This document shows, piece by piece, positions 1 through 8,100 of a DNA stretch of 64,000 nt. Source of the DNA: Peribacillus muralis (GTDB lineage Bacteria > Bacillota > Bacilli > Bacillales > DSM-1321); the NCBI RefSeq assembly GCF_001645685.2, contig NZ_CP017080.1, forward strand, positions 610,001-674,000. The letters are read 5' to 3'. The first letter of the stretch is position 1; each line of letters opens with the position of its first letter. A program made the translations under genes and the position numbers. The notes beneath the pieces are model-generated. The model saw only the letters and a program-made list of their open reading frames with translations. It was not told where the DNA came from and ran no database searches.

Positions 1-94
1 GCTCGAGGTTCATATCCTTCCCTTTGGATGAGCGAATGCCTAAAAATATGGCTAAAAGTAAAAATGCTAAAATAATGATAAGTGCACTGTTCAT
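1..94 (-). CDS. Sodium:solute symporter (SSS family), N-terminal fragment
   Basis: Only the first 31 codons lie in the window; the gene runs off the left edge. The visible N-terminus is one long hydrophobic helix followed by a basic turn (IRSSKGKDM), typical of the first membrane segment of SSS-family cation/solute symporters. Its ATG overlaps the stop of the upstream DUF3311 gene as ATGA, so the two are translationally coupled. The pairing of a DUF3311 protein with an SSS symporter is a known bacterial arrangement (YhjC/YhjB in B. subtilis, from memory). The family call rests mainly on this context, since the signature helices are outside the window. Substrate unknown. Confidence 0.6.
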   Translation of the reverse strand, partial: MNSALIIILAFLLLAIFLGIRSSKGKDMNLE

Positions 95-294
95 TCCTGG
101 TCACCTTCGCGATTCCTTGGGTCCAGCTTATACATGATACCCAAAATGACAGAGGTGAGGACCACCCACATCGACATCCAGAACATATTGAAGGGCATCC
201 CCAATACGTATGGCTCTATCCTATTCACAAAGGGCAGAAATCCTAGTATGCCTATAAAAGGAACTAGTGTAAGGATATATATCATCTTCATCAA
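91..294 (-). CDS. DUF3311 small membrane protein
   Basis: A 67-residue protein with two hydrophobic helices (about residues 4-24 and 33-54) and a charged C-terminal tail, matching the size and layout of DUF3311 proteins that accompany SSS-family symporters. It probably acts as a small accessory subunit in the membrane; its biochemical role is unknown. A strong GGAGG lies 7 bases before a TTG and 10 before the adjacent ATG, so either could start translation. The stop overlaps the downstream symporter start by four bases (ATGA), so the two genes form one operon. Confidence 0.7.
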   Translation of the reverse strand: MMKMIYILTLVPFIGILGFLPFVNRIEPYVLGMPFNMFWMSMWVVLTSVILGIMYKLDPRNREGDQE

Positions 295-434
295 AAAAAC
301 TCCTCCTTTTTATATAAAGTGAAGCGTATGCCATTATTTTTGGATAATCGGCCGATGATATATAGCTTACACTATTTTGATATAAAATTTAATGTGGGTG
401 CTTATATATTTAAGCAGTCCCGGCCATGGGATGG

Positions 435-470
435 ATGAAGCCTTGAATTCTATTGAGTTCAAGGCTTCAT
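435..470. terminator. Bidirectional hairpin between convergent-side genes
   Basis: A perfect 13-bp stem (ATGAAGCCTTGAA, 435-447, with its complement at 458-470) and a 10-base loop lies just past the stop of the amino-acid permease gene (minus strand). The U-tract is weak, so termination efficiency is uncertain. Confidence 0.6.
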
Positions 471-478
471 CTTATTCG

Positions 479-1816
479 CTATCGGTTTTTATATTTATAA
501 AGCGTCGCCAAGAGTATGAACCAGATCGGCGTCATCATTAGTGATAGTCGTGTAGCTTCAGCAAATAGCATGACCAGCAGGATGAATGCGAATAATCCTA
601 GAATCAAATAATTTATGAAGGGTGTGAAGGGTGCCTTGAAAGTCGATTTGGCCCTTAAGTCAGGGCGCATTTTCGTATATCTGATATGGGAGATCAAGAT
701 GATGCTCCAAACCCAGATGAAACAGATGGCGCTGATGGTCGTCACAACTGTAAAGGCCTGATCCGGTATAAGTTTGCTTAACAATGCTCCTATTGATACA
801 ACGATAGTTGAAGTAAATAAGGCATTGCTTGGAACAGCCTGTTTATTTAAATGTGCCAGTTTGGCAGAGGCTTCGTCATTCCTGCTTAGCGTATATAGAA
901 TGCGGCTTGTTGAAAATAAACCGCTGTTGCATGCGGAAGCGGCCGATGTCAATACAACGAAATTGATGATTCCAGCAGCGACAGGAATGCCGATTAAAGC
1001 AAAAACTTCTACAAATGGGCTGCTCGTCGCATCCAGTTGCGTCCAAGGGTTCACAACCAGGATGACGAATAAGGCACCGACATAGAACAGTAAAATCCGG
1101 ATAGGGATTTTATTGATGGCAGACGGGATGTTTTTTTTGGGGTTTGCCGTTTCTGCTGCAGAAACCCCAACCAATTCGACACCTACAAAGGAGAAGACGA
1201 CCAATTGCAGAGACAAAAGGAAACCGGATATGCCATGGGGGAACATGCCTCCATGACTCCAAAGATTCGTTAATGAAACCGTTCCTGTGCTTGTTTTGAA
1301 GCCGATGATCAATAAAATGATTCCAGCGACGATCATGGCGATGATCGTAATTACCTTAATGATGGCAAACCAAAATTCCAATTCGCCAAATAGCCTGACG
1401 GTCAATAGGTTCAATCCTAATAAAATGACAAGACATATGAGAGCCGGAATCCATTGCGGGATATCGAACCAGTATTGCATATAGACACCAACGGCGATGA
1501 TATCGGCCATTGCGGTCATGATCCAACAGAACCAATAGGTCCATCCTGTCACGAATCCAGCCCACGGTCCGATATATTCGGCTGCGAATTCGGTGAATGA
1601 CGTATAACCTGCGTTGGATAAGAGCAATTCACCTAGGGCCCTCATGACAAAAAACAAGGCTATCCCTATGATTAGATACGAAAAAATGATGGATGGTCCC
1701 GCCAATTGAATGGCTTTTCCGGACCCTAAAAATAAACCGGTACCAATGGTTCCCCCTATCGCAATCAATTGTACATGCCGATTCTGTAGATCTCTTTTTA
1801 ACTCCTGTTTAGCCAT
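479..1816 (-). CDS. Amino-acid permease, APC superfamily (D-Ala/D-Ser/Gly type)
   Basis: A 445-residue transporter with about twelve membrane helices. The N-terminal motif HVQLIAIGGTIGTGLFLGSG is the helix-1 signature of the amino-acid transporter (AAT) branch of the APC superfamily, where the unwound GTIGTG segment binds the substrate carboxylate. The sequence after it (ADIIAVGVYMQYWF) resembles the CycA/AapA/YtnA subgroup that imports D-alanine, D-serine and glycine with protons. Substrate is inferred from resemblance only. The gene stands alone between two hairpins (435-470 and 1945-1970), so it is probably monocistronic. It is distinct from the two closely similar permeases at 2592 and 39098. 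Confidence 0.85.
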   Translation of the reverse strand: MAKQELKRDLQNRHVQLIAIGGTIGTGLFLGSGKAIQLAGPSIIFSYLIIGIALFFVMRALGELLLSNAGYTSFTEFAAEYIGPWAGFVTGWTYWFCWIMTAMADIIAVGVYMQYWFDIPQWIPALICLVILLGLNLLTVRLFGELEFWFAIIKVITIIAMIVAGIILLIIGFKTSTGTVSLTNLWSHGGMFPHGISGFLLSLQLVVFSFVGVELVGVSAAETANPKKNIPSAINKIPIRILLFYVGALFVILVVNPWTQLDATSSPFVEVFALIGIPVAAGIINFVVLTSAASACNSGLFSTSRILYTLSRNDEASAKLAHLNKQAVPSNALFTSTIVVSIGALLSKLIPDQAFTVVTTISAICFIWVWSIILISHIRYTKMRPDLRAKSTFKAPFTPFINYLILGLFAFILLVMLFAEATRLSLMMTPIWFILLATLYKYKNR

Positions 1817-1938
1817 TCGATACGCCCCCGCCTTTTCAAAGTCTAAGTAATGAAAAATTATTTCAAACCGGTACGGTCTTGGAGAGAGGGACGTGAAGCG
1901 TCGCCTCGTTTGTTCCGTCTTAACAGAAAAGTGGACAA

Positions 1939-1970
1939 TGAAAAAAGAGATTGGAAAATACCAATCTCTT
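1939..1970 (-). terminator. Intrinsic terminator of the 61-residue gene
   Basis: Reading the minus strand, a 10-bp stem AAGAGATTGG/CCAATCTCTT with a 6-base loop is followed directly by six Ts. It lies 20 bases past the stop codon of the gene at 1991-2176, supporting that gene as a real transcription unit. Confidence 0.85.
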
Positions 1971-1990
1971 AAAGGGTTCAGAATAACAAT

Positions 1991-2176
1991 TTATCGTTCG
2001 TTACTCTTCTGTCCTTTTGCCTGAGATTGTGAATCCTTCGGCGCTGCATCTTGTACAGTCTCTCCAGAAGCTGCTCCTGCTATAGTGTCATCCATAGCAT
2101 TCATCGCTTGCTTGTATGCGGTTGTCAATGAACGTCTTTCATGAAAGGCAAGTGGTGCGCTTTCACGATAAAACAT
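1991..2176 (-). CDS. Small hypothetical protein, 61 residues
   Basis: Not recognised. The product starts MFYRESAPLAF, has a central helical stretch (ERRSLTTAYKQAMNAMDDTIAG) and a polar tail rich in Q, S, K and D with no membrane segment or cysteine. Support for a real gene: an AAGGA ribosome site 6 bases before the ATG and a well-formed intrinsic terminator immediately downstream. It stands alone between two permease genes. The low-complexity, hydrophilic tail recalls small sporulation or stress proteins of Bacillaceae, but nothing in the sequence proves that. Confidence 0.55.
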   Translation of the reverse strand: MFYRESAPLAFHERRSLTTAYKQAMNAMDDTIAGAASGETVQDAAPKDSQSQAKGQKSNER

Positions 2177-2450
2177 TCATTATCCTTATAAAATAATATT
2201 CGAATTCTATCATTTATTAATCTATCGGTCAACAAATTATTTCTGGAGGTCGTATAAGCTTGAATCCGGGTTTACGATCTTGATGTGAGGAAGATTTTTG
2301 ACCGCACACAAACAGGAGCTCCAGCGGAAAAATGGATTTTTTTACAACTTTTGAATAATCACTATTCCTGAATATTGTTCATCATTTTTCTGAAATGATA
2401 GTTTCAGGTAAGGATTTTTAAAAAGATAGTTTTTGCCAGCTGTTTTTTTC

Positions 2451-2489
2451 AAAAATACATTTGTATTTTTACAGAATATTTACTATTAT
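2451..2489 (+). promoter_or_regulatory. Sigma-A promoter with overlapping palindrome, before the permease
   Basis: TTGTAT (2461-2466), 17 bases, TATTAT (2484-2489). A perfect inverted repeat AAAAATACA-TT-TGTATTTTT (2451-2470) covers the -35 box, the position expected for a repressor site. The rest of the 415-base gap 2177-2591 shows no gene. The regulator is not known. Confidence 0.55.
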
Positions 2490-2591
2490 AAGATAAGAAA
2501 ATGAAATTACAGTACTATACAAAATCAAATGCAAAATTAAATTAATAAAGAGTCGGGTAGAACATAGAATAAGCACCTGGAGGAGTCAAAC

Positions 2592-3965
2592 ATGTCAAAC
2601 AAGGAATTGAAGAGAGGGCTGGAGGCACGACACATACAAATGATAGCCTTGGGCGGAACCATCGGGGTCGGGCTATTCATGGGATCGGCGAGCACGATCA
2701 AATGGACCGGGCCATCCGTAATGCTTGCATATGCCATCGCAGGTATTTTTATATTTTTCATCATGCGCTCCATGGGCGAAATGCTTTATTTGGAGCCCAC
2801 TACAGGTTCTTTCGCAACCTTTGCGAGTAGCTATATCCATCCATTGGCAGGTTATATGACTGCTTGGAGCAACTGGTTTCAATGGGTAATCGTCGGAATG
2901 TCCGAAATCATTGCCGTTGGCCTGTATATGCAGTACTGGTTCCCTGAGCTGCCTGCTTGGATTCCAGGTGTCGTCGCCATGATCATTTTGGGGGCGGCCA
3001 ACCTCATTTCCGTAAAATCTTTCGGTGAATTCGAATTTTGGTTCGCACTCATAAAAATCATCACGATCGTACTGATGATCATTGCCGGTATCGGCCTCAT
3101 TTTCTTCGGAATAGGAAATGGCGGGGATGCCATTGGGTTATCCAATCTATGGTCAAATGGCGGCTTCTTCACGGGAGGCTGGACAGGGTTCTTTTTTGCG
3201 CTGTCCCTTGTCGTAGCTTCCTACCAAGGAGTTGAGCTCATCGGCATTACGGCAGGTGAAGCAAAAGACCCAACGAAGACGGTCACAAAAGCGATCCAAT
3301 CAATCATATGGCGCATCTTAATTTTTTATATCGGCGCCATATTCGTCATCGTGACGGTCTTTCCTTGGAATCAACTCGATGCGATAGGCAGTCCTTTCGT
3401 TTCAACCTTTGCAAAGATAGGAATCACTGCAGCGGCAGGAATCATTAACTTCGTCGTGATCACGGCAGCGATGTCAGGCTGTAACAGCGGGATTTTCAGT
3501 GCAGGAAGGATGCTGTACACATTAGCGCAAAACGGCCAAGCGCCAAGAATCTTTGCAAAGGTATCAAAAAGTGGCGTACCGGCCTATTGCACGATCGCTG
3601 TACTTTTAGGCTTGGGCATCGGAGTTATCCTGAACTACCTTGCACCGCCGCAAGTGTTCCTTTATGTGTACAGTGCAAGCGTTCTACCTGGGATGATTCC
3701 ATGGTTTGTCCTGCTCATCAGTGAGCTGAAGTTCAGAAAGGTAAATGCTGCTGAAATGGAGAAACATCCATTCAAAATGCCATTGGCGCCTTTCAGCAAC
3801 TACGCGACGATTGCCTTTTTACTGATGGTGCTTGTCGGTATGGCGATCAATCCGAGCACCAGGATATCGCTGCTTGTCGGAATCATCTTCCTAGCCTTGG
3901 TCGCAGCGAGCTATTACCTGCTGAAAATGGATAAGCGAACGCCTTTAAAGGATGAAGATCTTTAG
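2592..3965 (+). CDS. Amino-acid permease, APC superfamily (YbxG-like)
   Basis: A 457-residue, roughly twelve-helix permease of the AAT branch. Helix 1 carries the binding-loop signature [19 protein letters not shown]. It is very similar along its whole length to the permease at 39098-40495 (shared stretches include [27 protein letters not shown] and SGCNSGI), so the two are recent paralogues; the permease at 479 is more distant. B. subtilis YbxG-type permeases have been linked to serine and threonine uptake, so a hydroxy-amino-acid substrate is plausible but inferred. It has its own promoter (2461-2489), the site GGAGGAG ahead of the ATG, and a downstream hairpin, so it is probably monocistronic. 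Confidence 0.85.
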   Translation: MSNKELKRGLEARHIQMIALGGTIGVGLFMGSASTIKWTGPSVMLAYAIAGIFIFFIMRSMGEMLYLEPTTGSFATFASSYIHPLAGYMTAWSNWFQWVIVGMSEIIAVGLYMQYWFPELPAWIPGVVAMIILGAANLISVKSFGEFEFWFALIKIITIVLMIIAGIGLIFFGIGNGGDAIGLSNLWSNGGFFTGGWTGFFFALSLVVASYQGVELIGITAGEAKDPTKTVTKAIQSIIWRILIFYIGAIFVIVTVFPWNQLDAIGSPFVSTFAKIGITAAAGIINFVVITAAMSGCNSGIFSAGRMLYTLAQNGQAPRIFAKVSKSGVPAYCTIAVLLGLGIGVILNYLAPPQVFLYVYSASVLPGMIPWFVLLISELKFRKVNAAEMEKHPFKMPLAPFSNYATIAFLLMVLVGMAINPSTRISLLVGIIFLALVAASYYLLKMDKRTPLKDEDL

Positions 3966-3977
3966 GATAATTTCAAC

Positions 3978-4016
3978 ACCAAGCCCACTCTCTTAAGCGG
4001 ATGTGCTTGGTTTTTA
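3978..4016 (+). terminator. Probable terminator after the permease
   Basis: ACCAAGC (3978-3984) pairs with GCTTGGT (4005-4011), followed by TTTTTA. The stem is 7 bp with a long loop that allows a few extra pairs. Confidence 0.6.
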
Positions 4017-4128
4017 CCTTTCTGAAGCAACAAAAATGTCATTCACGAGTAAAACACGAAAGAGTTGAGCCATATACAAGAAAACAGCTTGCCCTAAGCT
4101 GCGTCTCAAAATTAATCTAGATAAGTTA

Positions 4129-4157
4129 TTGAGCTTATAGATCAAAAGTATTATAAT
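4129..4157 (+). promoter_or_regulatory. Sigma-A promoter of the molybdenum-cofactor operon
   Basis: TTGAGC (4129-4134), 17 bases, consensus TATAAT (4152-4157). The promoter before formate dehydrogenase 1 (11194-11222) is nearly identical over the same span, including the bases between the boxes next to the -10, so the two units share promoter design as well as leader RNA. Confidence 0.8.
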
Positions 4158-4163
4158 GAAATT

Positions 4164-4334
4164 ACAAATTCATTGATATGGGGTAACCGCAAGTTGCCTT
4201 TGTATCCTGATTTTTATATTTATTTTACATGATGAGATGGATAACTGGTAGGTAAAGCTGCTTAGTCATTAGCCCATCATAAAATAGGCTGTGTATGTAT
4301 TTGTACACAATTTATTTTATGATGGGCTTTTTTG
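4164..4334 (+). ncRNA. Structured 5' leader A with terminator: candidate riboswitch
   Basis: About 170 nt of predicted transcript before the cofactor operon. Hairpin 1: outer GATA/TATC (4175-4178 with 4203-4206), inner GGTAA/TTGCC (4182-4186 with 4194-4198), a bulged C at 4187, and a C-G pair closing a GCAA tetraloop. A second small hairpin is GTAG/CTGC (4248-4251 with 4258-4261). A long-range stem ATGATG (4229-4234) with CATCAT (4275-4280) uses bases that also form the 5' arm of a strong terminator: AGCCCATCATAAAATA (4271-4286) with its exact complement (4313-4328), then six Ts. The folds are mutually exclusive, so this looks like transcription attenuation. Homologous to leader B at 11194-11410. 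The ligand is unknown; molybdenum cofactor is the leading guess from context. Confidence 0.75.
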
Positions 4335-4457
4335 TTTCCCTCTTTTGTTGCAACGACTATTTTATTCGATGAAATTCATATACTTGAATCTTTTTCCAAA
4401 CCGGTTGGCCATAATGAAAGGGAAATGACTTTATTAAATTGAAAAGGAATGATAGGT

Positions 4458-5522
4458 ATGTTGACACACGAAGAAATCATGAAAGCGCTGAAGCACGTCG
4501 AGGATCCCGAATTGCATAAAAGTATCGTGGATTTAAATATGGTAAGGAATATTGAAATAGATGGGTCAAATGTCGAACTTGAAGTGGTTTTAACGATTTC
4601 CGGATGTCCTTTAAAGGCCAGGATAAAAGAGGATGTCGAAAGTTCCCTTAAAGGGATAGGGGCCTCGAATGTGTCATTGACCTTTGGCTCCATGACAGCG
4701 GATGAACGCGCTGCATTAACAAAAACCTTAAAACAAAATGCTACGACAGAAACGGGAATGCCCAACATGCTGCGAACGGATTCAGGAGTCCGATTTATTG
4801 CGGTGACGAGTGGAAAAGGAGGGGTGGGGAAATCGACGGTTACTGTGAACCTAGCTACTGCTTTGGCTCGAATGGGTAAAAAGGTAGGCATTTTAGATGC
4901 TGATATTTATGGATTTAGTATTCCGGCAATGATGGAAGTGAAACAAAAACCAACCATGATCGATAAAACGGCCATCCCAGTTATTAGTAACGGTGTTAAA
5001 ATTATGTCGATGGGTTTCTTTACGGAAAATAATAATCCGGTCATGTGGAGAGGGCCGATGTTAAATAAATGGATTCAAAACTTCCTTACAAATACACATT
5101 GGGGAGAACTTGATTATCTTCTTCTCGATTTGCCGCCCGGCACGGGAGACGTAGCGATTGATGTAGCCGCCATGATTCCTCAATCAAGGGAAATCATCGT
5201 CACGACTCCACATAATGTCGCTTCTTATGTTGCTTCTAGAGCAGGAGCCATGGCTAAACATACTAAACATGAAGTTCTAGGTATCGTGGAGAATATGTCT
5301 TATTATGAAGAACAGGATGGTTCAAGAAATTACCTCTTTGGAAAGGGCGGCGGTGATATGCTGGCACATCAGCTAGAGTCTGAAGTCATTGCGAGAATCC
5401 CCTTTGCAAAACGAGAGGAAAATAATCATTCAAATGTTTATGATGAAGATTCGCTTACTGGGGAAATGTTTGCGTCGCTAGCTCAAGACCTCGTTCATAG
5501 AGAACAAGTATTAAGAAATTGA
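4458..5522 (+). CDS. Mrp/NBP35-family P-loop ATPase with MIP18 (DUF59) domain
   Basis: A 354-residue protein. I chose the ATG at 4458 because AAGGA lies 9 bases before it; an in-frame ATG at 4449 abuts that site. Residues about 1-80 form a MIP18/DUF59 domain with the motif SGCPLKARI. Then comes a ParA/MinD-type ATPase with the deviant Walker A GKGGVGKS near residue 120. Family members carry or deliver iron-sulfur clusters. The CPxC cluster-binding motif found in many Mrp/ApbC proteins after NMS is absent here (NMSYYEEQDGSRN), as in Bacillus SalA. It is first in the cofactor operon, ahead of fdhD and moaA. Both MoaA and formate dehydrogenase need several Fe-S clusters, so a dedicated assembly role is plausible but inferred. 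Confidence 0.85.
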   Translation: MLTHEEIMKALKHVEDPELHKSIVDLNMVRNIEIDGSNVELEVVLTISGCPLKARIKEDVESSLKGIGASNVSLTFGSMTADERAALTKTLKQNATTETGMPNMLRTDSGVRFIAVTSGKGGVGKSTVTVNLATALARMGKKVGILDADIYGFSIPAMMEVKQKPTMIDKTAIPVISNGVKIMSMGFFTENNNPVMWRGPMLNKWIQNFLTNTHWGELDYLLLDLPPGTGDVAIDVAAMIPQSREIIVTTPHNVASYVASRAGAMAKHTKHEVLGIVENMSYYEEQDGSRNYLFGKGGGDMLAHQLESEVIARIPFAKREENNHSNVYDEDSLTGEMFASLAQDLVHREQVLRN

Positions 5523-5580
5523 TTCTATGAAAAAGTATAGAACCCTTTAAAAAGAATATAATTTTAAGGATGATCATTAT

Positions 5581-6369
5581 ATGAAACCGACGGTGGGGAA
5601 AAGGGGAATTCTGAAATATGCGAATGGGCATATTGTAAATGCCGAGGATGTAATTGTTACAGAGTTTCCTGTTACGGTAAAAATCAATGAACAGGAATTC
5701 GTTACGATGGTCTGTACACCGGAGTACATTGAAGATATGGTCATCGGCTACTTAGCATCGGAAGGAATCATAAGAAGATACGAGGAGATTAAAAATATTT
5801 GGTTTCAAGAAAAAGAAGGGTATGTACATGTGAAAATCGATAAGCTGAATCCTTATTTTCAAAGCTTCCAGAACAAGCGCTACATTACATCTTGCTGCGG
5901 GATGAGCAGGCAAGGGTTCGTTTTTGTCAATGATGCTTTGACCGCCAAGAAAATGAATGATATCCGAGTGAAGATTTCCCCGGATGATTGCTTGCGTTTG
6001 ATGAGGAATTTACAGGAATCAGCTACTATTTTCCAGGATACGGGAGGAGTTCATAATGCTTCCTTATGTGATGTGAAGGATTTCATGCTAAGCCGCATGG
6101 ATATAGGAAGACATAATGCGTTGGATAAAATATACGGGTACTGCTTGAAAAATGACATTCCGATCGGTGATAAGATCATTGTTTTCAGTGGACGGATATC
6201 ATCAGAAATTTTATTGAAGGTGGCGAAAATAGGTTGTGAAATAGTTCTGTCGAAATCCGCTCCTACTGAATTGGCGCTAGAGTTAGCGGAAGGGTTGGGA
6301 ATTACGACAGTAGGTTTTATTCGAAATCAATCTTTTAATATTTATACATGTCCGGAACGAATTCTATGA
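5581..6369 (+). CDS. fdhD: FdhD, formate dehydrogenase accessory sulfurtransferase
   Basis: A 262-residue cytosolic protein. FdhD moves sulfur from a cysteine desulfurase to the molybdenum cofactor so that formate dehydrogenase becomes active. Diagnostic motifs are present: ITSCCGMSR (C105-C106, the sulfur-carrying cysteine region), FQDTGGVHNASL, DIGRHNALDKIYG and SGRISSEILLKVA followed by KSAPTELALELA. The active-site region has adjacent cysteines (SCCG) rather than the CxxC of E. coli. It is second in the operon and serves the two formate dehydrogenases at 11437 and 18041. Confidence 0.95.
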   Translation: MKPTVGKRGILKYANGHIVNAEDVIVTEFPVTVKINEQEFVTMVCTPEYIEDMVIGYLASEGIIRRYEEIKNIWFQEKEGYVHVKIDKLNPYFQSFQNKRYITSCCGMSRQGFVFVNDALTAKKMNDIRVKISPDDCLRLMRNLQESATIFQDTGGVHNASLCDVKDFMLSRMDIGRHNALDKIYGYCLKNDIPIGDKIIVFSGRISSEILLKVAKIGCEIVLSKSAPTELALELAEGLGITTVGFIRNQSFNIYTCPERIL

Positions 6370-6423
6370 ACGCGGTTGGATAATCGTGTTCGTTTTCATT
6401 CTTATGGAAGAGAGTTGAAGGTT

Positions 6424-7440
6424 ATGGAAAAAGTTATCTTTGATACATGGCAACGTCCTTTGAAGGATTTACGTTTATCTGTAACGGATCGTTGTAATTT
6501 CCGCTGCCGTTATTGCATGCCTGAGGAAATCTTTGGTCCCGATTATCCCTTTTTAGCTTCTGATAAAATTCTGTCTTTTGATGAAATGGAGCGTTTAACC
6601 CGTATATTCGTTTCTTTAGGTGTTACGAAAATACGGATTACAGGAGGAGAGCCACTATTACGCAAGGATCTTCCAGCATTGATCCGCCGTTTGAATTCAA
6701 TTGCCGGAGTCGGGGATATTGCCATCACGACGAACGGATCTCTTCTTAAAAAATTTGCTCCTCTCTTATTTGATGCTGGGTTAAGAAGGGTGACAGTTAG
6801 TCTGGATTCGTTAGATGATGAACGTTTCACCCAGTTGAATGGCAATAGGAGCAAGGTTGAGAGAGTTTTGGAAGGAATCCAGGCAGCTTCTGACGCAGGG
6901 TTAGAAGTGAAAGTGAATATGGTTGTTCAAAAAGGGAAAAACGATCAAGATATCGTCCCCATGGCAAGGTACTTTAAAGAAAAAAAACATACACTTCGCT
7001 TCATTGAGTATATGGATGTAGGAAATTCAAATGGCTGGAGAATGGCAGAAGTCATGACCAAACAAGACATTTTGAATCGAATTGGAGAAGTGATGCCACT
7101 TGAACGAATGAAGCCGAATTATGTAGGGGAAGTGGCAACCAGGTATCGATATATGGATGATGATCAAGAAATCGGCATCATTTCATCCGTCACCGATTCT
7201 TTTTGTTCGACCTGTTCTAGGGCCCGGATTTCTGCCGAAGGGAAATTATATACATGTTTATTTGCATCAAGTGGGTATGACCTTCGTCATTTGCTTCGCT
7301 CTGAAGAATCGGATGAAGTGATTACCAATGAAATTACGGATATATGGAACCATCGCAGTGATCGTTATTCTGATGAACGTGCAAATGGAAAAAGTCCAAA
7401 AAACGGTTCAAAGGTAGAAATGTCTCATATAGGAGGATAA
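6424..7440 (+). CDS. moaA: MoaA, GTP 3',8-cyclase
   Basis: A radical-SAM enzyme that, with MoaC, converts GTP to cyclic pyranopterin monophosphate, the first step of molybdenum cofactor synthesis. Starting at the ATG at 6424 gives 338 residues, close to the usual 330-345; a TTG at 6376 would add 16 atypical residues. The SAM cluster motif CNFRCRYC places C24, C28 and C31. A second cluster that binds substrate uses C261, C264 and C278 ([14 protein letters not shown]). The protein ends in Gly-Gly (SHIGG), the C-terminal tail required for catalysis in this family. It lies between fdhD and moaC. Confidence 0.96.
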   Translation: MEKVIFDTWQRPLKDLRLSVTDRCNFRCRYCMPEEIFGPDYPFLASDKILSFDEMERLTRIFVSLGVTKIRITGGEPLLRKDLPALIRRLNSIAGVGDIAITTNGSLLKKFAPLLFDAGLRRVTVSLDSLDDERFTQLNGNRSKVERVLEGIQAASDAGLEVKVNMVVQKGKNDQDIVPMARYFKEKKHTLRFIEYMDVGNSNGWRMAEVMTKQDILNRIGEVMPLERMKPNYVGEVATRYRYMDDDQEIGIISSVTDSFCSTCSRARISAEGKLYTCLFASSGYDLRHLLRSEESDEVITNEITDIWNHRSDRYSDERANGKSPKNGSKVEMSHIGG

Positions 7441-7489
7441 ACCTTTTATCCGCTTTTAATAGATTCATAACATGCGAAGGAGGTAAATC

Positions 7490-7975
7490 ATGAGCAATTT
7501 TTCACATTGGAATGAAGAAGGAAGACCTAAGATGGTCGATGTTTCCGAAAAAGAAATTACACCGCGGACAGCTATTGCTCAAAGCACGATCGCTTTATCC
7601 AATGAACTGTTCGATGCGATTGAAAACAAATTAATCAAAAAAGGCGATCCTCTTCAAGTAGCACAGATTGCCGGAATAATGGCTGCTAAAAAAACGGCTG
7701 ACATCATTCCAATGTGCCATCCAATCATGCTGCAAGGAAGTAACTTTTCCTTCCATTATCATAAAAGTGACAAGGGCTATGATCTAATCATACGAGCTAC
7801 GGTGAAATGCAATGAGAAAACGGGAGTTGAAATGGAGGCTTTAACTGCTGTATCTGTTGCTGCTCTTACCTTTTATGATATGTGTAAAGCTGTGGATAAA
7901 ACCATGGTCATTAAAGAAACATTTTTAGTCCAGAAAACGGGTGGGAAAAGCGGGGACTTTTTTCATGAAAGATGA
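7490..7975 (+). CDS. moaC: MoaC, cyclic pyranopterin monophosphate synthase
   Basis: A 161-residue partner of MoaA that rearranges 3',8-cyclo-GTP to cyclic pyranopterin monophosphate. Family motifs are intact: PMCHP (75-78), [12 protein letters not shown] (110-121) and YDMCKAVDK (129-137) with the catalytic lysine region, and the tail KTGGKSG. Length is normal. AGGAGG lies 9 bases before the ATG. The following 125 bases before moeB contain a stable stem-loop (8012-8068). Confidence 0.96.
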   Translation: MSNFSHWNEEGRPKMVDVSEKEITPRTAIAQSTIALSNELFDAIENKLIKKGDPLQVAQIAGIMAAKKTADIIPMCHPIMLQGSNFSFHYHKSDKGYDLIIRATVKCNEKTGVEMEALTAVSVAALTFYDMCKAVDKTMVIKETFLVQKTGGKSGDFFHER

Positions 7976-8011
7976 TCATCTACTAGGTTATTAATATTGA
8001 AAAATCCTTTA

Positions 8012-8068
8012 ACACCACCAAACTCCGAAGGTGATTAGGTGACGTTACCAATGAAGTTTGGCTAGTGT
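8012..8068 (+). promoter_or_regulatory. Stem-loop in the moaC-moeB gap
   Basis: Nested stems ACAC/GTGT (8012-8015, 8065-8068), CCAAACT/AGTTTGG (8018-8024, 8055-8061) and GGTGA/TTACC inside. No T-run follows, so it is not an ordinary terminator. It ends 20 bases before the moeB ribosome site and could affect mRNA processing or moeB translation. Confidence 0.4.
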
Positions 8069-8100
8069 AAATGATTCTCGTTAGAAAGTAGGAGAGTTCG

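Noticed and set aside
4164..4334. TPP, FMN, THF or classic Moco riboswitch identity for leader A
   Set aside because: The conserved cores I know for TPP, FMN and THF are absent. The Moco class could not be confirmed or excluded without a covariance model.
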